This document shows positions 1 to 13,110 of a stretch of DNA of 64,000 nucleotides, piece by piece. This DNA comes from Aselliscus stoliczkanus. Taxonomy: Eukaryota > Chordata > Mammalia > Chiroptera > Hipposideridae. Positions within the stretch are counted from its first letter, which is position 1. The number at the start of each line of letters is the position of its first letter. Under the pieces are notes generated by a model. It did not search any database. It had not been told where the DNA came from and saw only the letters and a list, made by a program, of their open reading frames with translations. A program made the translations under genes and the position numbers. The stretch spans positions 153,787,523 to 153,851,522 of the forward strand of contig CM066730.1 in assembly GCA_033961575.1 (NCBI GenBank), in the 5' to 3' direction.

Positions 1-290
1 CAAATTAGCAACCCTGATTTTTCCTCTATATCTATGAGACAGTTTCTGTTTACTTTGCTCATTCATACAGTTTTTCATATTCCACATATAAGTGAGATCA
101 TATGGTATTTGTCCTTCTCTGACTGACTTATTTCACTCAACATTATAGTCTCTAGGTCCATCCATATCATTGCAAATGGCACAATTTCATTCTTCTTTAT
201 AGCGGAGTAATACTCCATTGTATAAATATACCAAAGTTTCTTAATCCAGTCATCTACTGACGGGCATTTTGGTTGTTTCCAAGTCTTAGC
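1..290 (-). mobile_element. LINE-1 ORF2 3' end fragment
   Basis: The minus-strand translation at 75-296 reads DWIKKLWYIYTMEYYSAIKK and continues with LSEISQSEKDKYHMISL, the characteristic C-terminal end of mammalian LINE-1 ORF2. The fragment is cut by the window start and abuts a SINE-like tail (AATAAAATCTTTT) near 290. It is a truncated copy, not an active element. Confidence 0.9.
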
Positions 291-359
291 TCCCAATAAA
301 ATCTTTTAAAAAACCAGTACACACAGAGTAATTCCATTTTTGTTTAAGAATGTGAATCA

Positions 360-801
360 GGGCCGGCCGAGTGGCGCATTGGTTAAGCGCTGGTTTTGGG
401 ATGCCAGCAGCCCCGGTTCGGATCCCACATGAGGGCCAGTGACACTGCCCTCTACAGCTAACAACAGCTCCACCTGGAGCTGGGCTGTGCGAGCCCCGGT
501 GATGGTGTGGGCTGCAGCCCCTGCTGCAGTGGGCTGCCATAGGCTACAGTGAATGGCCCGCAGCCAGCGTGAGCGGCTGGCAGCCCGCGTGAGCTGCCAA
601 TAGCCGCAGTGAGCGACATCCAGAGGCCAGCGAAGGATCTGCCTCATCCGGGAAGAGCACAATGACGATACCAACAGTGAAGCAACATCCTCCGCAACTA
701 AACTGAAGAACAAAAAGACAGCAACTTGTCTGTTCCCCTTCCCCGATTCCCCAACGCTGTTCCCCTCCGCCAATTCCCCAATAAAATCTTTAAAAAAAAA
801 A
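360..801 (+). mobile_element. tRNA-derived SINE, long form
   Basis: A GGCCGGCCGAGTGGCGC head carries a pol III A-box and a B-box (GGTTCGGATCCC). A GC-rich body and a C-rich tail follow, ending AATAAAATCTTT plus poly(A). It is flanked by the perfect target duplication AAGAATGTGAATCA at 346-359 and 802-815. The tail with AATAAA then TCTTT resembles T+ class SINEs, which carry a polyadenylation signal and a pol III terminator. Confidence 0.93.
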
Positions 802-1029
802 AAGAATGTGAATCAATGTATATGTATGCACAGAAAAAATGTCTAGAATGATATATGTAAAATATTAAAAGCTATTATTTCTGGGTAGTGGCATTATGAA
901 ATTTTATATCTATTTTATTTTCTATATTTTTATCCACTCTCTGGATTGTTTGCAATGAACTGCTATTACTTTTGTAATGAGAAAAAAAAAACAGTAAAGG
1001 AATGTTAAAAACAAAATAACACCGGTGTC

Positions 1030-1465
1030 CATGGCTCCTTACCGGCTGCAGGGTAGAGCGACACTCCTTCACATTACCTATAGAGCCCTTTAAGGGCCTG
1101 TGCTTTACATGTGCTGAGCAGGTCATCACTGTGAAATATGCCATGCACTCATCCCACTTTGTCTGCACCATTCTTCCTGCCTGGAAGGCATTCTCCCCTA
1201 ATTACCTGCTTGCCAGCCTCAAAATCTAGTCCACTATCACCTCTTCTGTGAAGAGGAATAAATCTATTCAGTGGAATAAATCTTGACCTTCTCTATGGCT
1301 AAAAGTCCACTGTATGCTTTGCTCTGCTAATACTTAATATCTTATTATGGTTAGTTACTTACAGGTCTCTCTAGAAAGCAAGGCCGACACCCCTTCATCA
1401 TTTATCCCAAGCAATGCTTGCAAACAGGACATACAAAATAAATATTTGTTAAATGAATTCAATAA
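1030..1465 (+). repeat. probable L2-like ancient LINE fragment
   Basis: The text 'ttcctgcctggaaggcattctc' at about 1,173-1,196, followed by a Ser/Cys-rich reading and an AATAAATATTTGTTAAATGAA end, resembles mammalian L2 3' ends. The assignment is by eye only. Confidence 0.45.
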
Positions 1466-2566
1466 GTAAGATTGAAGTATGTTTTCCTGTTTTGGAAAAT
1501 GAGGGGAGAAGTGGTTTGCAAACACCTCAAAGTGAGGCTATCACACAGAAAAGGGATTAGGTTACTCTGGTGAGACTCCAAAAGCAGAACTAGCATCAAT
1601 GAGTGGAAGTTGGTTTCAGCACACCCTGGGGAAGAATTTTCTAACAATTAAGGTTGTGTGAAAACAAATGCAGCATATCCAGAACTCACAGAAGCCCAGT
1701 AAGTGCAGGTGTTAGAGCAGCAGCTGGATGCTCAGCTCTCAAGGGTGGTAGCAAAATGATCCCTGCACAGTGGATGGGCAAACCATGAGCCCTAAAGGCC
1801 ATCCCTTCTACAACTGCAGTTCCACTAGCTGATTTGTGGGTGGGTTTTAGGTACCTTCCTGCTTGACATTCAATGGTTCTGAAAAATCAACTTATGAAAT
1901 GTTAAGTCTTGATGAACCTAAAAGTCTAAATCAAATTCAGTTCACGGAGCCTGTGACTGGCACTGAAAACAGGTTTAAATGTGATGGACACACAAGGAAG
2001 AACCTAAATCAACAATCTCTGATGTGAAAACACAGGTTAATTCTCTTTGACTTGGCCTGTCATTAACTCTAACATGAAAATTAGGAGTCAAAGTGAAGAA
2101 AATGCAATATTTGTTTTAAGAACAATTCTAATGCCAGTTACCGTGGTTCCACTCAGTTCCCTCCAGCCTGATTCGTTACAAAGAATACACAGAAACACCA
2201 GTGCCAACTTGGGGAAACGAAGTAGAGCTGAGAGGTACATTTACCAGTCTATTTTCATCTATTCAAAAGAAAATGCACATAGTTCCTTACACCAAAAATA
2301 ACAATTAGCAGTAACCTTGAACTTCTGTAAATACAAGCATTTTAAGGAACCATGAAAGCAAAACAAGGACTTACTCAATCAACCTTTGCTTTCAGAATGC
2401 TCTGCAAGAGAAGTCCCCTTCCATCCGGTCCATCTTGCAAGAATGTTGTTTCCTTTTGTCAAAAGGAGACACAGTCCACAAACACTGACTGAACTGCATC
2501 AAGAACATACAATGACAAAGGCAGTTCCTGTCTCAAAATTCATCTCATTAAAAACATATGAAAGAG

Positions 2567-2979
2567 GGGCCGGCCGAGTGGCGCATTGGTTGGGCGCTGG
2601 TTTTGGGATGCCAGCGGCCCCGGTTCGGATCCCACGTGAGGGCCAGTGACACTGCCCTCTACAGCTGGCAGCAGCTCCACCTGGAGCTGGGCTGTGCGAG
2701 CCCCGGTGATGGTGTGGGCTGCCATAGGCTATAGTGAGTGGCCCGCAGCCAGCGTGAGCGGCTGGCAGCCAAGAGTGAGCTGCCAGTGGCCGCAGTGAGC
2801 GACATCCAGAGGCCGGCGACCGATCTGCCTCATCCGGGAAGAGCGCAATGACGATACCAACAGTGAGGCAACATCCTCCGCAACTAAAAACAACAACTTG
2901 TCTGTTCCCCTTCCCCGATTCCCCAACGCTGTTCCCCTCCGCCAATTCCCAATAAAATCTTAAAAAAAAAAAAAAAAAA
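2567..2979 (+). mobile_element. tRNA-derived SINE, long form
   Basis: Same head, body and AATAAAATCTT tail as the copy at 360, but with an internal deletion in the body. Flanked by target duplications AAAACATATGAAAG at about 2,551 and 2,980. Confidence 0.92.
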
Positions 2980-3502
2980 AAAACATATGAAAGAAAAAAA
3001 AAACATACAATGAAACTTTGCAGAAAATTAATCAAGAAGAGAATTTACTGCTTAGAAACAAAGAAGAAACTTAACATCAGCAGTGTACACCAGAAGTGCG
3101 ACTCCTGTTGGAAGATGGACAAAGACCTAGAGAGAAAATTGGAAAGAAACACTTCCTTCTATCAAAGATGGATCATGTCCCATGAGAAATAAAAGCTCAA
3201 CAAAGTTGGTTGGCACCTCTGTGGACTGAAAGAAAGCTAAATGAGCTAAGAAAATGGTCACAGCAGACAGAAATTAGCTAAAACAGAGTTTAAATTCCAG
3301 CTTTCCCCAAGTGGTTCCTCTGACAACAAGCAGAGGCCTGGGGTCAGTGAGTCCTTCTCCTTCAGGCTCCCAGGGAAGGAGGGTAAAACGGTAAGGGCCG
3401 AGGGACCCAGGGTCACATTCAGGGTGAAGCTTCCACAGGAGCAGCCCCCACAACCACAGGAAACCATCTGCCTATGTTTTCTCTGTTTAAAAGCAATTTT
3501 GA

Positions 3503-3602
3503 GGGCCGGCCGAGTGGCGCGATGGTTAAGCGCTGGCTTGCGAAGCCAGCAGCCCCAGTTCGGGTCCCACATATGAGGGCCAGTGACACTACCCTCAAAA
3601 AA
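3503..3602 (+). mobile_element. tRNA-derived SINE, short form
   Basis: Only the tRNA-like head is present. It ends GAGGGCCAGTGACACTACCCTC plus poly(A) and is flanked by AAGCAATTTTGA on both sides. Confidence 0.9.
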
Positions 3603-4320
3603 AAGCAATTTTGATTGATCTGTTTTCAGTCAATGGCTGTTATTTAACTGATGCTACATTTGCTCTTATTATAATTCCTGAGAGTGTTAATATGATGCTT
3701 AGGGGCATACTATTTCTACTTCATTGGACTCCCTAGAATTGGACAGAGTAACTATTGTACTTTGACTGAAATAAAAGATTCACTATAACTTAAACCATTC
3801 ATTGAGGTTTGACATGATCAACTGGAGACATTTGAAACAATATAGGAAATGCAATGAGCTGTTATTAAAAATCTATAAAAGTAACTTAACATCCATCTCA
3901 TTACATTTTGATTGATCTTTTTAATGCAAAACAAATAAAAACTAAACAGCAACAACACCCCCAGCTAAATTTAGTCATATTTTTATTAGCTTAGCCCTAA
4001 ATTCATAGATTAATTTAGGGGAATTAACATCTTGCAATTATTTGTTTCTTTTTGAACAAATGCTCCCACAAGACCAATATGAAAATTGTGGTACATACTG
4101 CTGGATGCTGGCCCTCCAAGTAAGAATCCCTATTCTTTCTGGAGAATCTGACTTCCGCCTGGAGGATGGTGTCTCTTTTTATGTCAGTAACCTCAGGAAG
4201 GGGCCTGGGAAATTTACTCATTTACTGAGAAATGAGTAAAAGAGCCCTAAGTGAGCAACAGCACAAGAAGGATAGGTTGGCTTTTACCTATTGGTTAATT
4301 TCTCTCAAGAGTAAGTCCTG

Positions 4321-4756
4321 GGGGCCAGCCGAGTGGCTCAGTTGGTTAAAAGCATGAGCTCTGAGCAACAGGGTCACTGGTTTGATTCCCACATGAGCCA
4401 GTGAGCTGTGCCCGAGCTGCCAACAGGTGGCAGGATGGCTCAGCTGGTGAGAGCACGTGCTCCTAACAAGGGTGCTGGTTCGACTCCCACATGGGATAGT
4501 GGGCTATGCTCCCCACACAACTAAGACTGAACAAGGCACCTTGAGCTGAGCGGCTGCGAGCTGCCGACGGGCAGCTGGATGGCGACTGGACTTGGAGCTG
4601 AGTTAGCTGCACCTTCTACAACTAAGATTAAAGGACAACAACTTGGCTGTTCCTCTTCCCCAATTCCCCAACACTGTTACTCTTCCCCAATTCCCCAATA
4701 AAATCTTAAAAATAATAATAAAACAATAAAATAAAAAATATTTAAAAAAAAAAGAA
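4321..4756 (+). mobile_element. dimeric tRNA-SINE (second family) with a shared tail
   Basis: Two tRNA-like heads lie in tandem: GAGTGGCTCAGTTGGTTA with B-box GGTTTGATTCCC, then GGATGGCTCAGCTGGTGA with B-box GGTTCGACTCCC. Their 3' tail (CTGTTCC..CCCCAATTCCCCAATAAAATCTT) is the same tail as in the long form of the GGCCGGCC family. Target duplications AAGAGTAAGTCCTG and AAGAGTAAATCCTG flank it. Confidence 0.85.
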
Positions 4757-4979
4757 AAGAGTAAATCCTGGGCAGTGGGGCCTTAGATAGCACCTTATAT
4801 ATGGCAGAGGGCCTGGTGCTGAGAAAAAAGAAATCAAGCAAGGTAAGTAAGAATCTACACTGGTCCTATAAAGCTAAGGCACAAAAACCTGGGAACAAGC
4901 CAAGGTAGGATCAGCAATTAAACCTTAAAAGGATGACTACTTTTTAGTTTCGTATGTTTTGTGATAAATTCCCTTTTTT

Positions 4980-5429
4980 TTTTTTTTAAAGATTTTATTG
5001 GGGAATTGGGGCAGAAGAACAGCGTTGGGAAATTGGGGGAGGGGAACAGACAAGTTGCTGTCTTTTTGTTCTTCAGTCTAGTTGCGGAGGACGTTGCTTC
5101 ACTGGCCCATGTTGGTATTGTCATTGCTCTCTTCCCGGATGAGGCAGATCGGTTGCCGGCCTCTGGATGGTCGCTCACCACGGCTATTGGCAGCTCACCC
5201 TGGCTGCCGGCCGCTCACGCTGGCTGCCGGCCACTCACTGTAGCCTATGGCAGCCCACTGCAGCAGGGGCTGCAGCCTATACCGTTGCCGGGGCTCGCAC
5301 AGCCCAGCTCCAGGTGGAGCTGTTGTTAGCTGTAGAGGGCAGTGTCACTGGCCCTCCTATGTGGGATCCAAACCGGGGCCGCTGGCATCCCAAAACCACC
5401 TCTTAACCAATGCACCACTCGGCTGGCCC
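4980..5429 (-). mobile_element. tRNA-derived SINE, long form, antisense
   Basis: Runs from poly(T) through AAGATTTTATTGGGGAATTGG to CCACTCGGCTGGCCC, the reverse complement of the long SINE. Flanked by ATAAATTCCCTTTTT on both sides. Confidence 0.92.
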
Positions 5430-7165
5430 ATAAATTCCCTTTTTTTGTATGAAAGTTCTAAATAGTCTTAACAGGATTAAGGGGGGAAAAAATCAAAGGA
5501 AGCGATTTGTGTCTATATATGAAGCAGAGCTTTACATTAGAAGCAGCAATGCGATGAATGCATCAACAATCCAGAAGAAACAGCCCAATGTGGGAGAGAG
5601 ATGCAGGCAGGACACGTGGGGGCCACCTGGGCAACTTTTCACCTCTACTTGTGGATTCTCCTTCATGGTTTGGAAGTTCTCCATTTTGACCAATAAGGAA
5701 AACTGAACTACTTACAACTTTCGGTATCAACTTAAGATCTGGCACAAATAGCTTTCCAGGGGGGCTATTACTTCTATTTACAAAACATCATCTTGTGAAA
5801 ATCTTGCTCCATCCACTTTCTCCATCAGGACTTTTCTTCCTCCTATTCTGACTCCCGCAGCACTCCGCTGTTCTTCTGTGACACTCATCTATGACTGGCC
5901 TGTTGTTGGGTTTTATTTTTGTGTGCCCCTTTAGGTGACAACTGCCTAATTTAGCATATTAAAAAAAAAAAACCCACCTGGTGTGAGTACTTTTCTTATG
6001 TGGGCTTCAGGTTTGAGTTTATTACTCAGAAAAATCATACAAAGGTAACAGATATTTCGCACACAAAAAGCTGGAGTGAAAAGGGTATCAATGTTCTTTG
6101 TCTCCAGGTAGCCCATGATATTTTGGCTCTACGCAATTTCCTCTACACGAAGACCCTGCTTAAAGCATTTACGAACAAGCTAGAAGAGTGGTGGGTGAGA
6201 TATAGCTTCTCTGAAAAGAGGGAGGAAATAAAAAAATAGCTGCTTTCATTAGGGGCAGGAAGGAGATTATTTCATTAGCGAGGCTATCTCAGTACAAACA
6301 ATTGTTTGGCGTGGAGGCCCCATGTGGCCAATTACTCCAGCAAAGGCTCAGCTGGAATGGAACCCACAGCTTGCCAGGACCAAGGGACAGGAACTGACAC
6401 AGGCTCAAGTGTCAGCTTCATCATGGCTTTGGGGTCCCAGGGCATCCCCACAAGGATGTGCATAGAAAACACTCTACCACAATCAGCAAACAGCATCATT
6501 CTGCACCCAACCCAGTCAAGAATGTGGGTTAAAAGAGGTGAAGAAAGATGGCATTGGGGCAAATGCAAAGTTAGCCAGCCCCAAACTGCCATCTTATAGC
6601 AAATGTAACAAGCATAAAAATTAGATCTCATAAGAGAGAGGATACATTTCAGTCACTATCTCAGTGGCTCACAGCAGGCTGCAGAGAGGGTTGCTGAGCT
6701 AACAGCTAGGCAATCATTTCCAAGTCTGCCAGGTGGACCTGACATTTCAAAACTTGACATTATAATTGAACTAATTTCCCATTTTTCATAAGCTCACTTC
6801 AGATAACAGGTGCTAACTTGGTTCGCTAGAAGTCACTTTCTTTACTCCCTGGAGACACTCAGTTCTTTACATTTTTAACATTGCTTCAATTTAAAGCTTT
6901 AAGTTCCTCTTTGCAACAACCAGTATCTACTCCTATTCTGAAGGAAAAAAAAGAAAAAAAAAAAAAAAAGAAAACTGAAGATGCAAAGTGAATCTGCCCA
7001 CTTGGGGTATGCATATCATCAGAAGAAACTACTAAAGAAGGGTGATATGGCCACTAACCAATGAGATTTCATCCTCCAACCTTAGGACAAGCAGAAGAGG
7101 AACAATATGAAAATGGATATTAAAAAATAGCCCACCTTGAAACAGTACCACTGTCTTCCGGCTAG

Positions 7166-7550
7166 AGCAGTGGTTTTCAAATGAAGCAATTTTCCCAAGG
7201 GGCGATGCCAATGTCTGGAGACATTTTAACACAACTGTTTTTTTTTTTTGTTTTTGTTTTTTGTTGTTGTTGTTTTGAGGGCAGTGTCACTGGCCCTCAT
7301 ATGTGGGACCCGAACTGGGGCCGCTGGCTTCCAAAGCCAGCACTTAACCACCACGCCACTCGGCCGGCTCTGGAGACATTTTAGTTGTCATAATTGGCAG
7401 GAGGTGGGGAGTGCTGGTGGCATCTGGTGGGAAGAGACCAGGAATGCTGCTAAGCACCCTACAATGTGCAAGCCAGTCCCCACAACAGAGAAGCATCCAA
7501 ATGTCAAAGGTGCTGAGTTGAGAAGACCTGATGTACAGGAACCATTTTAG
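7166..7550 (+). mobile_element. MER5A-like hAT DNA transposon remnant, split by a SINE
   Basis: CAGTGGTTTTCAAATGAAGCAA, then ATGTCTGGAGACATTTTA and, after the SINE, AGTTGTCATAATTGGC..GGTGGCATCTGGTGGG..CTGCTAAGCACCCTACAATG. These are diagnostic MER5A phrases. The element was already resident when the SINE inserted at about 7,230. Confidence 0.8.
7237..7368 (-). mobile_element. tRNA-derived SINE, short form, antisense, nested in MER5A
   Basis: Poly(T) and GAGGGCAGTGTCACTGGCCC lead to CACTCGGCCGG. The duplicated flank TCTGGAGACATTTTA occurs at about 7,213 and 7,368, inside the MER5A sequence. Confidence 0.9.
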
Positions 7551-10500
7551 AGACAGTTAGTAGGGAGCATATGAGATGCAGAATACACCAATTCTGTGGA
7601 AAAGCCTCTTCTCTTGTTCTGTAACAATTTAGAGGGGTTCCAAAATTGGAAAGGAGTTAAGGATTATCTAGTTCAAGCACAAGTGGAGAAACTAAGGCCC
7701 AGAGGGTTCAGGTAATTTACCCAAGTTCATAGAAGACGTCATCAGCTGGGCTGGAATTAGAATCATCTTTATACACCCGCCATGGGTATTACACAGAGCA
7801 GATGCTCGACAGTGGTCACTGAATGGATATCCTGTCCTTTCAGTGCTCTTTTCTGTTACAACATCGGATTCGCTCTCTGCCGCTGGGAAGCCCGACAGCT
7901 GAGGTTGTGCGTGAAGACTCACACATCAGTTCAGTCGACATTCCTCTTCCGCAAAGGAAGTGGAGAAGAGTGGAACATGCTAGAGCTCAGGAGCCAGTGG
8001 CCAGCAGGAAATGCTGTTCCATTATTTCAGGGGAAGCGCATGTCTTTCACCCAGGCAGAGGCTTGACCGCAGATGAGTCAGCCAATGGTCCCTTGTGCAA
8101 GGCCAGGGACGTGTGAACCTCCCTCCACGCAGTGGGCGGTTGGCAGCTTTCCTCAAACATCGGAGGAGCCCTGGCCGCTGGCAAACAGACGGAAAATCGG
8201 TGCCAGGTTAACTGAATCACAACCATATCTGAACAAGCTAGAGACCCTTCATTTCTAAACAAACAGCACAACAGAAATGAATTCTGGGATCAAAGTACAG
8301 ATGGCTAGTCCAGTGGCATGTGGAATGTTAGTCATCAAAACAGCCCTGGCTTAAGGGAGGACAGCAAAAGGTGGGGGTTTGCCCTTTCGAAGAGAAAACA
8401 TTCCCTTCAGTGTTTCAAAACTGGGTGTTTCAAAATTGGGTATAATGAAGGCCAGGTGGGAAAGTGTGGTGCAAGGGGGGGGGGCACAAATGCCAGCCAC
8501 ATGACTAGAAAGAGCCTGCAAAGGGAAAAGTAGGTAAATGCAGGGCAGGTCTCTAGGGAAAAAAATCACAGCTTCAAAAGAGCCACAGCAAGGTTCTTCA
8601 AATTAAACAAACCTGTCCCAGTGGGAACAAGTACAGCTTCTAAAGCTGCTACAAGGTTATTATTAATTTCTATGGCACCTGAGAACAATGTCTAAATATT
8701 TACTCCCATCCCACAAAAAGGCTAAAGGGCTGCTATTTCAGCCTCCTGTTTCACACCCCATGCTACATTTTCCCCAAGATGACGTGTCACACTAGAACCT
8801 CCTGAGAGGGCAGAGTACTAGCTTCGTGACTGACTCCGGTTTTCAATGCGGCACAGATGCCAGAGGCACACAAAAGAAATGGCGCAAAGAAGCAAGTACC
8901 ACAGAGCAACCACAAGACTCCCCTGCTTAGCTTCCCGGCCTAGTCACAGATCTTCAAATATCTGATTTAATGGTATGAAGGTGACTCAAAAAACAAAACC
9001 AAAAAGGTGATGCTCTGAACACACATTAATAGAACAACAGTGTTTATGACGGAGACACCAGACCCTATGTGCCAGACATTGTGCCTCTGGGATACAGATA
9101 TAAACAGGACATTCCCTGTCTTATGGAACTTACAGTCTTGCTAGATCATGTCCCAATTAGAGGACCCACTCAACTCCCAACACCCATCATTCTAACTGCA
9201 ACACAAAATTTACATTGCACCACTATTTATAATACTAAAAAACTAAAAACCCAAAATATCCAGCAATTGGGCAAGAGTTATGACATATTGAAATGATGGA
9301 ATACAATAAAGGTATTTAAATGTTTTTAATGTCTTAAAAAATGCTTATGATAAATGTTAAGCAAAACAACAATGATATAAAACTATTGTGCTATAAGTTC
9401 AAGTAACAAATGGATGATTTGGAGTCTGGGCAATATCTTCTGCATCATTACACTTCATTCTTCCCAGTGATCTTTATCACAGATATGAATAACTTTCATA
9501 ATCAGAAAAAAATAAAGATTTTTCTTTTTAAAGAAACTGCATTTAATGATGTTTAGCTAATAAGCCCAGGGACTCTCTCGCTTCCCAAACCACTGAAAAT
9601 CCCACAAGACAAAAAACTGGTCTGGGAGTCTGTTCCTATGGTAATAAATCTTTTTTTTGCCCCGTAAATACATAAGATGCCTAATGAAACTGAGCCCTAT
9701 TTTTATTCTGCCCACAATATGGACCCTTGATTTGAGTCACTTGTGTCAGGCTGCTTCGATTCACAGACTAGGTTTAGAATAAAGTCAGAATGCTCAGAGG
9801 AGCTGACTTGGAGTCTTCCTGATTCCAATGCTGCATTTAATGACACTTCCTTTCTCTCACAAACAAGCTGGGAATATTATAGCACTCACTGTAGCAAAGA
9901 CCTTTCTGAAAATTCTCCTTGGTCTGAAGCAGTTCCTCAAGCTCCACATGCCTACCTTCAGAGAAACAAAGTCCCCAGTTCCAAACAGCTATCCTTTCAG
10001 TAAAAATGCTTTCAACACAGCAGAAGAACCTGAATCTTTTCATTCTTTTCTCAACTCAGCTGTCACACCTAAAGTAGTTTCCTTTAGTTCTGCTGTTTAC
10101 AGCTATTTTGAACAAATGCAGCATGGTAAAAATGGGAAGTTTCATTCCTATTTCTCATAGGAGGGCTGTGTCAGTTATAACCCTAATGGTAAAGTATCAA
10201 CAAGAAAAAGACAGTGACGCCCCCTCCCCCGCCAGCTTTGTACTGTAGCATGAGATGTTCCCGACTCACACTGAAAATACTGTAAGAAATTCTTTTTTGA
10301 ATGCATAAGAATCAGAACAACCATCTAAACAACATGAAGGCACGTTTTAACTCAAGGCTTGAAACACCAGAGAACTTATTTTTAAATCCACGCACTGGGG
10401 ACTTCCAGTGAGACAAGAAAAAAGGAAGAAGTTAAAACAAGAGAATTTACTTTCTGTGCACTTGAGGAAGTAACGCTGTAGGATTAATGTGTAAACCCAC

Positions 10501-12989
10501 AGTTAGGACATGAGCTCAGCGGTAGAGGCTTGGCAATTTATGGTCTTTCCATCACTAGCAACTGCTGCAAAAGACTGCATGGCTATTTGGAAAAAAGGAA
10601 AAGAAAAGGTGTTCTTTTCTCTCAAATCACTATAAGAAGGCTAGGGCAGGCTTCTCAGCTACAGCGGACAGTAGGTCTCTCTTCCTCCTATATTTGCTTT
10701 ACTATTTTCAAAAAATGAGAATGTTGCACATTTGTGTTTTTGGTGAGATGAAATGACAGGAAGCCTGAGAAATCCAGTTCTCATTGCTTTGGATTAAGAA
10801 CTCTCTTTTTGAAAGCTCTGACTTGAAGTAAAAAACAAAAAAAAAAGATCAATAGAGAATTCTTCAAATGGGCTATGAAATTCAGCACTTCCTCAATAAA
10901 CCATATTTATATGTACTTAAAAGAGAACCAGAATACCCATAGGAAATATACAACTTTGGGGGGGAATGAAAAGAAGCAGTAATAGTAAAACCCTATTACT
11001 ACCCAGGGCTATGTGACCAAGGTGGGGTTCCCAGGGCCAGTTTCAGCCACACACACATGAGGGAGGATGGGGGTAGTGGGAACGCTGGATAGACTGAAGA
11101 CAGGCACCAGGTCGACCTTCCACTGATGGATGGCCACAGCTGAGGGCAGATTTGGCTCATCTCTGGGGTTTTCCAGTGGGGAAGAATCTGCAGTGCAGCC
11201 ATCAGCAGACCAGCATCCACAAAGGCTGTGGGAAATACAGAGTCCAGGAGAGTGGTAGAGAAGGAGAAAGTTTGGAAAACGGAAGAGTCAAATACAATAG
11301 TGAAATACTGCACTTATTAAACATAAGGCTTCAAAAATGCATAGATTTACCTCTTGAGTTGAAATGTCCAGGAAAACAACTGGTATTCTGGAAAGCAGTC
11401 TGACATACTTTTTAGAATACCAAATTACGTTTTAATTACATGGAATTATAGCAATACCTGCCAAGAGGAAATTCATTTTTGGAGAAAAGAGAAAAACAAT
11501 GAAACCTATGCAATTTTTACAGTTGGTAACTTTATTCAAACAATGAGGGTTCCTTATCCATGGGCTCTGTGGAAAATAATGGCCTAAAAGCAAATATACT
11601 CACACTCCACTGAAAAACTTTTGCTGGCCTAGTTCCACCAATTCCATTAACATGGCAGGGGCCCAAAGGCAGGTGACCTGATTGACAAAAAAAGCCCTTC
11701 TAGAAAGTGCTGAACGTGTATCCTGTAACTCATTAAATACTTTATAATCAAGAAGAAAACTATATAGTAGCAATAATTTGGGAAGCTTTGCCCTTAAATG
11801 GAGCAGCAGCAACCTTCCTTACAAGACAAAATACTTTTCAGGTCCAGTATAGAAGAAAGTAGACCCAGTGACCTGACCTCCCCCAGTGCTAACCTATCTG
11901 AAGTTGGGGGGCGGGGGGGGGCAGACAAACCAATAAGACTAGTTAAAATGACACGTGACACAAGGAGAACCTGCTCCATGGCATTACTTTATCACGGAAA
12001 AACTAATCTGTACTATGCTTTAAGGCTGCAATCCTCAAAACTCTTCTTGTACATCTGTGTTACCGACACAAGTCTTTGAAGTTGTAGATGGACAAGCTCA
12101 ACGAATATACGTCCTACCTAAGGCTTCCCAGAATTGACAGAGTGGGAACTTCTTTTCTGAGTAACCAAATGATAAATCGCTCCTGGCAGCAACCAACAGT
12201 CAAATACAGATTCAACAGAAGCCAATTTTCCTAGTCACACATCCTAATTACATAGGCAATGACTGAGTTGTTATATTGCTTCCTGGGAGTAATTATTGTT
12301 TTAGCAACTATTAAGATCCTTTTTAGAAACACCCAAGGTTGTATCTGCCTGAAAACCTTTCTTATCTCTTGTCCAAAATAACCCAACTATTTTCTTATAA
12401 GGAGAAAGAATTACATCTTGGAGATTTTTTTAAAGTGCTTTTGCCAATTTCCACTTGGAGCCATTCTATCACAGGGAACTACATCTCCCAGGCTCCCTTG
12501 CCAACTGATTTCTGGGTAAGTTCCATCAGTGGGAGGTACTGATAAGAGGCAGGAGGAGGAAGCCAGGATTAATGCTCTATCCCGTACTTGGTCTGAGTTC
12601 CAGCTGCCACCAGACAGCTCTTCTTTCCATGCTTCTAGCTTACATCAGATGGCTCAGGCTTCTGGCCTTTGGTGACACCAGTACCTTCTAATTTGCTTAG
12701 GTGCATTGTAGCTCAGAGGTGTTGCTAATCTCTGAGTTGCCTCACCAACCCATTTACCTTCCCGGCTCTTATATCATCTGTGTGTAACCCATTCCATATA
12801 TTAAATTCACCCTGTTTGTACCACCTACCGTGGTTTCTGTTTCCCTGATATAAACTTAAGTTTTCCCTGATATAAATTTAAAATATACTTTAAAACTTAG
12901 CTTTCCTAAGAATTAAACAAATATTCAGATAACTTGTAAAAGATTTCTTCTAATAAGAAACAAAGGCTTTATAGATGACAAAATCCATT

Positions 12990-13110
12990 TATTCGTTCAA
13001 ACAAATTCTTCCTGAGAGCCCTGTTCTAGGTGCTGAAAATACTACAGTCAACAAAACAAGCACAAAACCCCTGCCTTCATGGAGCTTACATTCTAGTTGG
13101 CCATGTTAAT
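12990..13110 (+). repeat. ancient mammalian interspersed repeat fragment
   Basis: ATTCGTTCAAACAAATTCTTCC, then CCTGTTCTAGGTGCTGAAAATA and CTGCCTTCATGGAGCTTACAT. This is the common 'ATTCATTCAACAAATATTTATTGAGC' type of dispersed sequence. I cannot name the family with certainty. Confidence 0.5.

Noticed and set aside
360..450. tRNA gene-like sequences with A and B boxes (also at 2,567, 3,503, 15,801, 39,470 and others)
   Set aside because: Each is the head of a dispersed SINE with poly(A) tail and target duplications. None can form a complete cloverleaf with a functional anticodon context.
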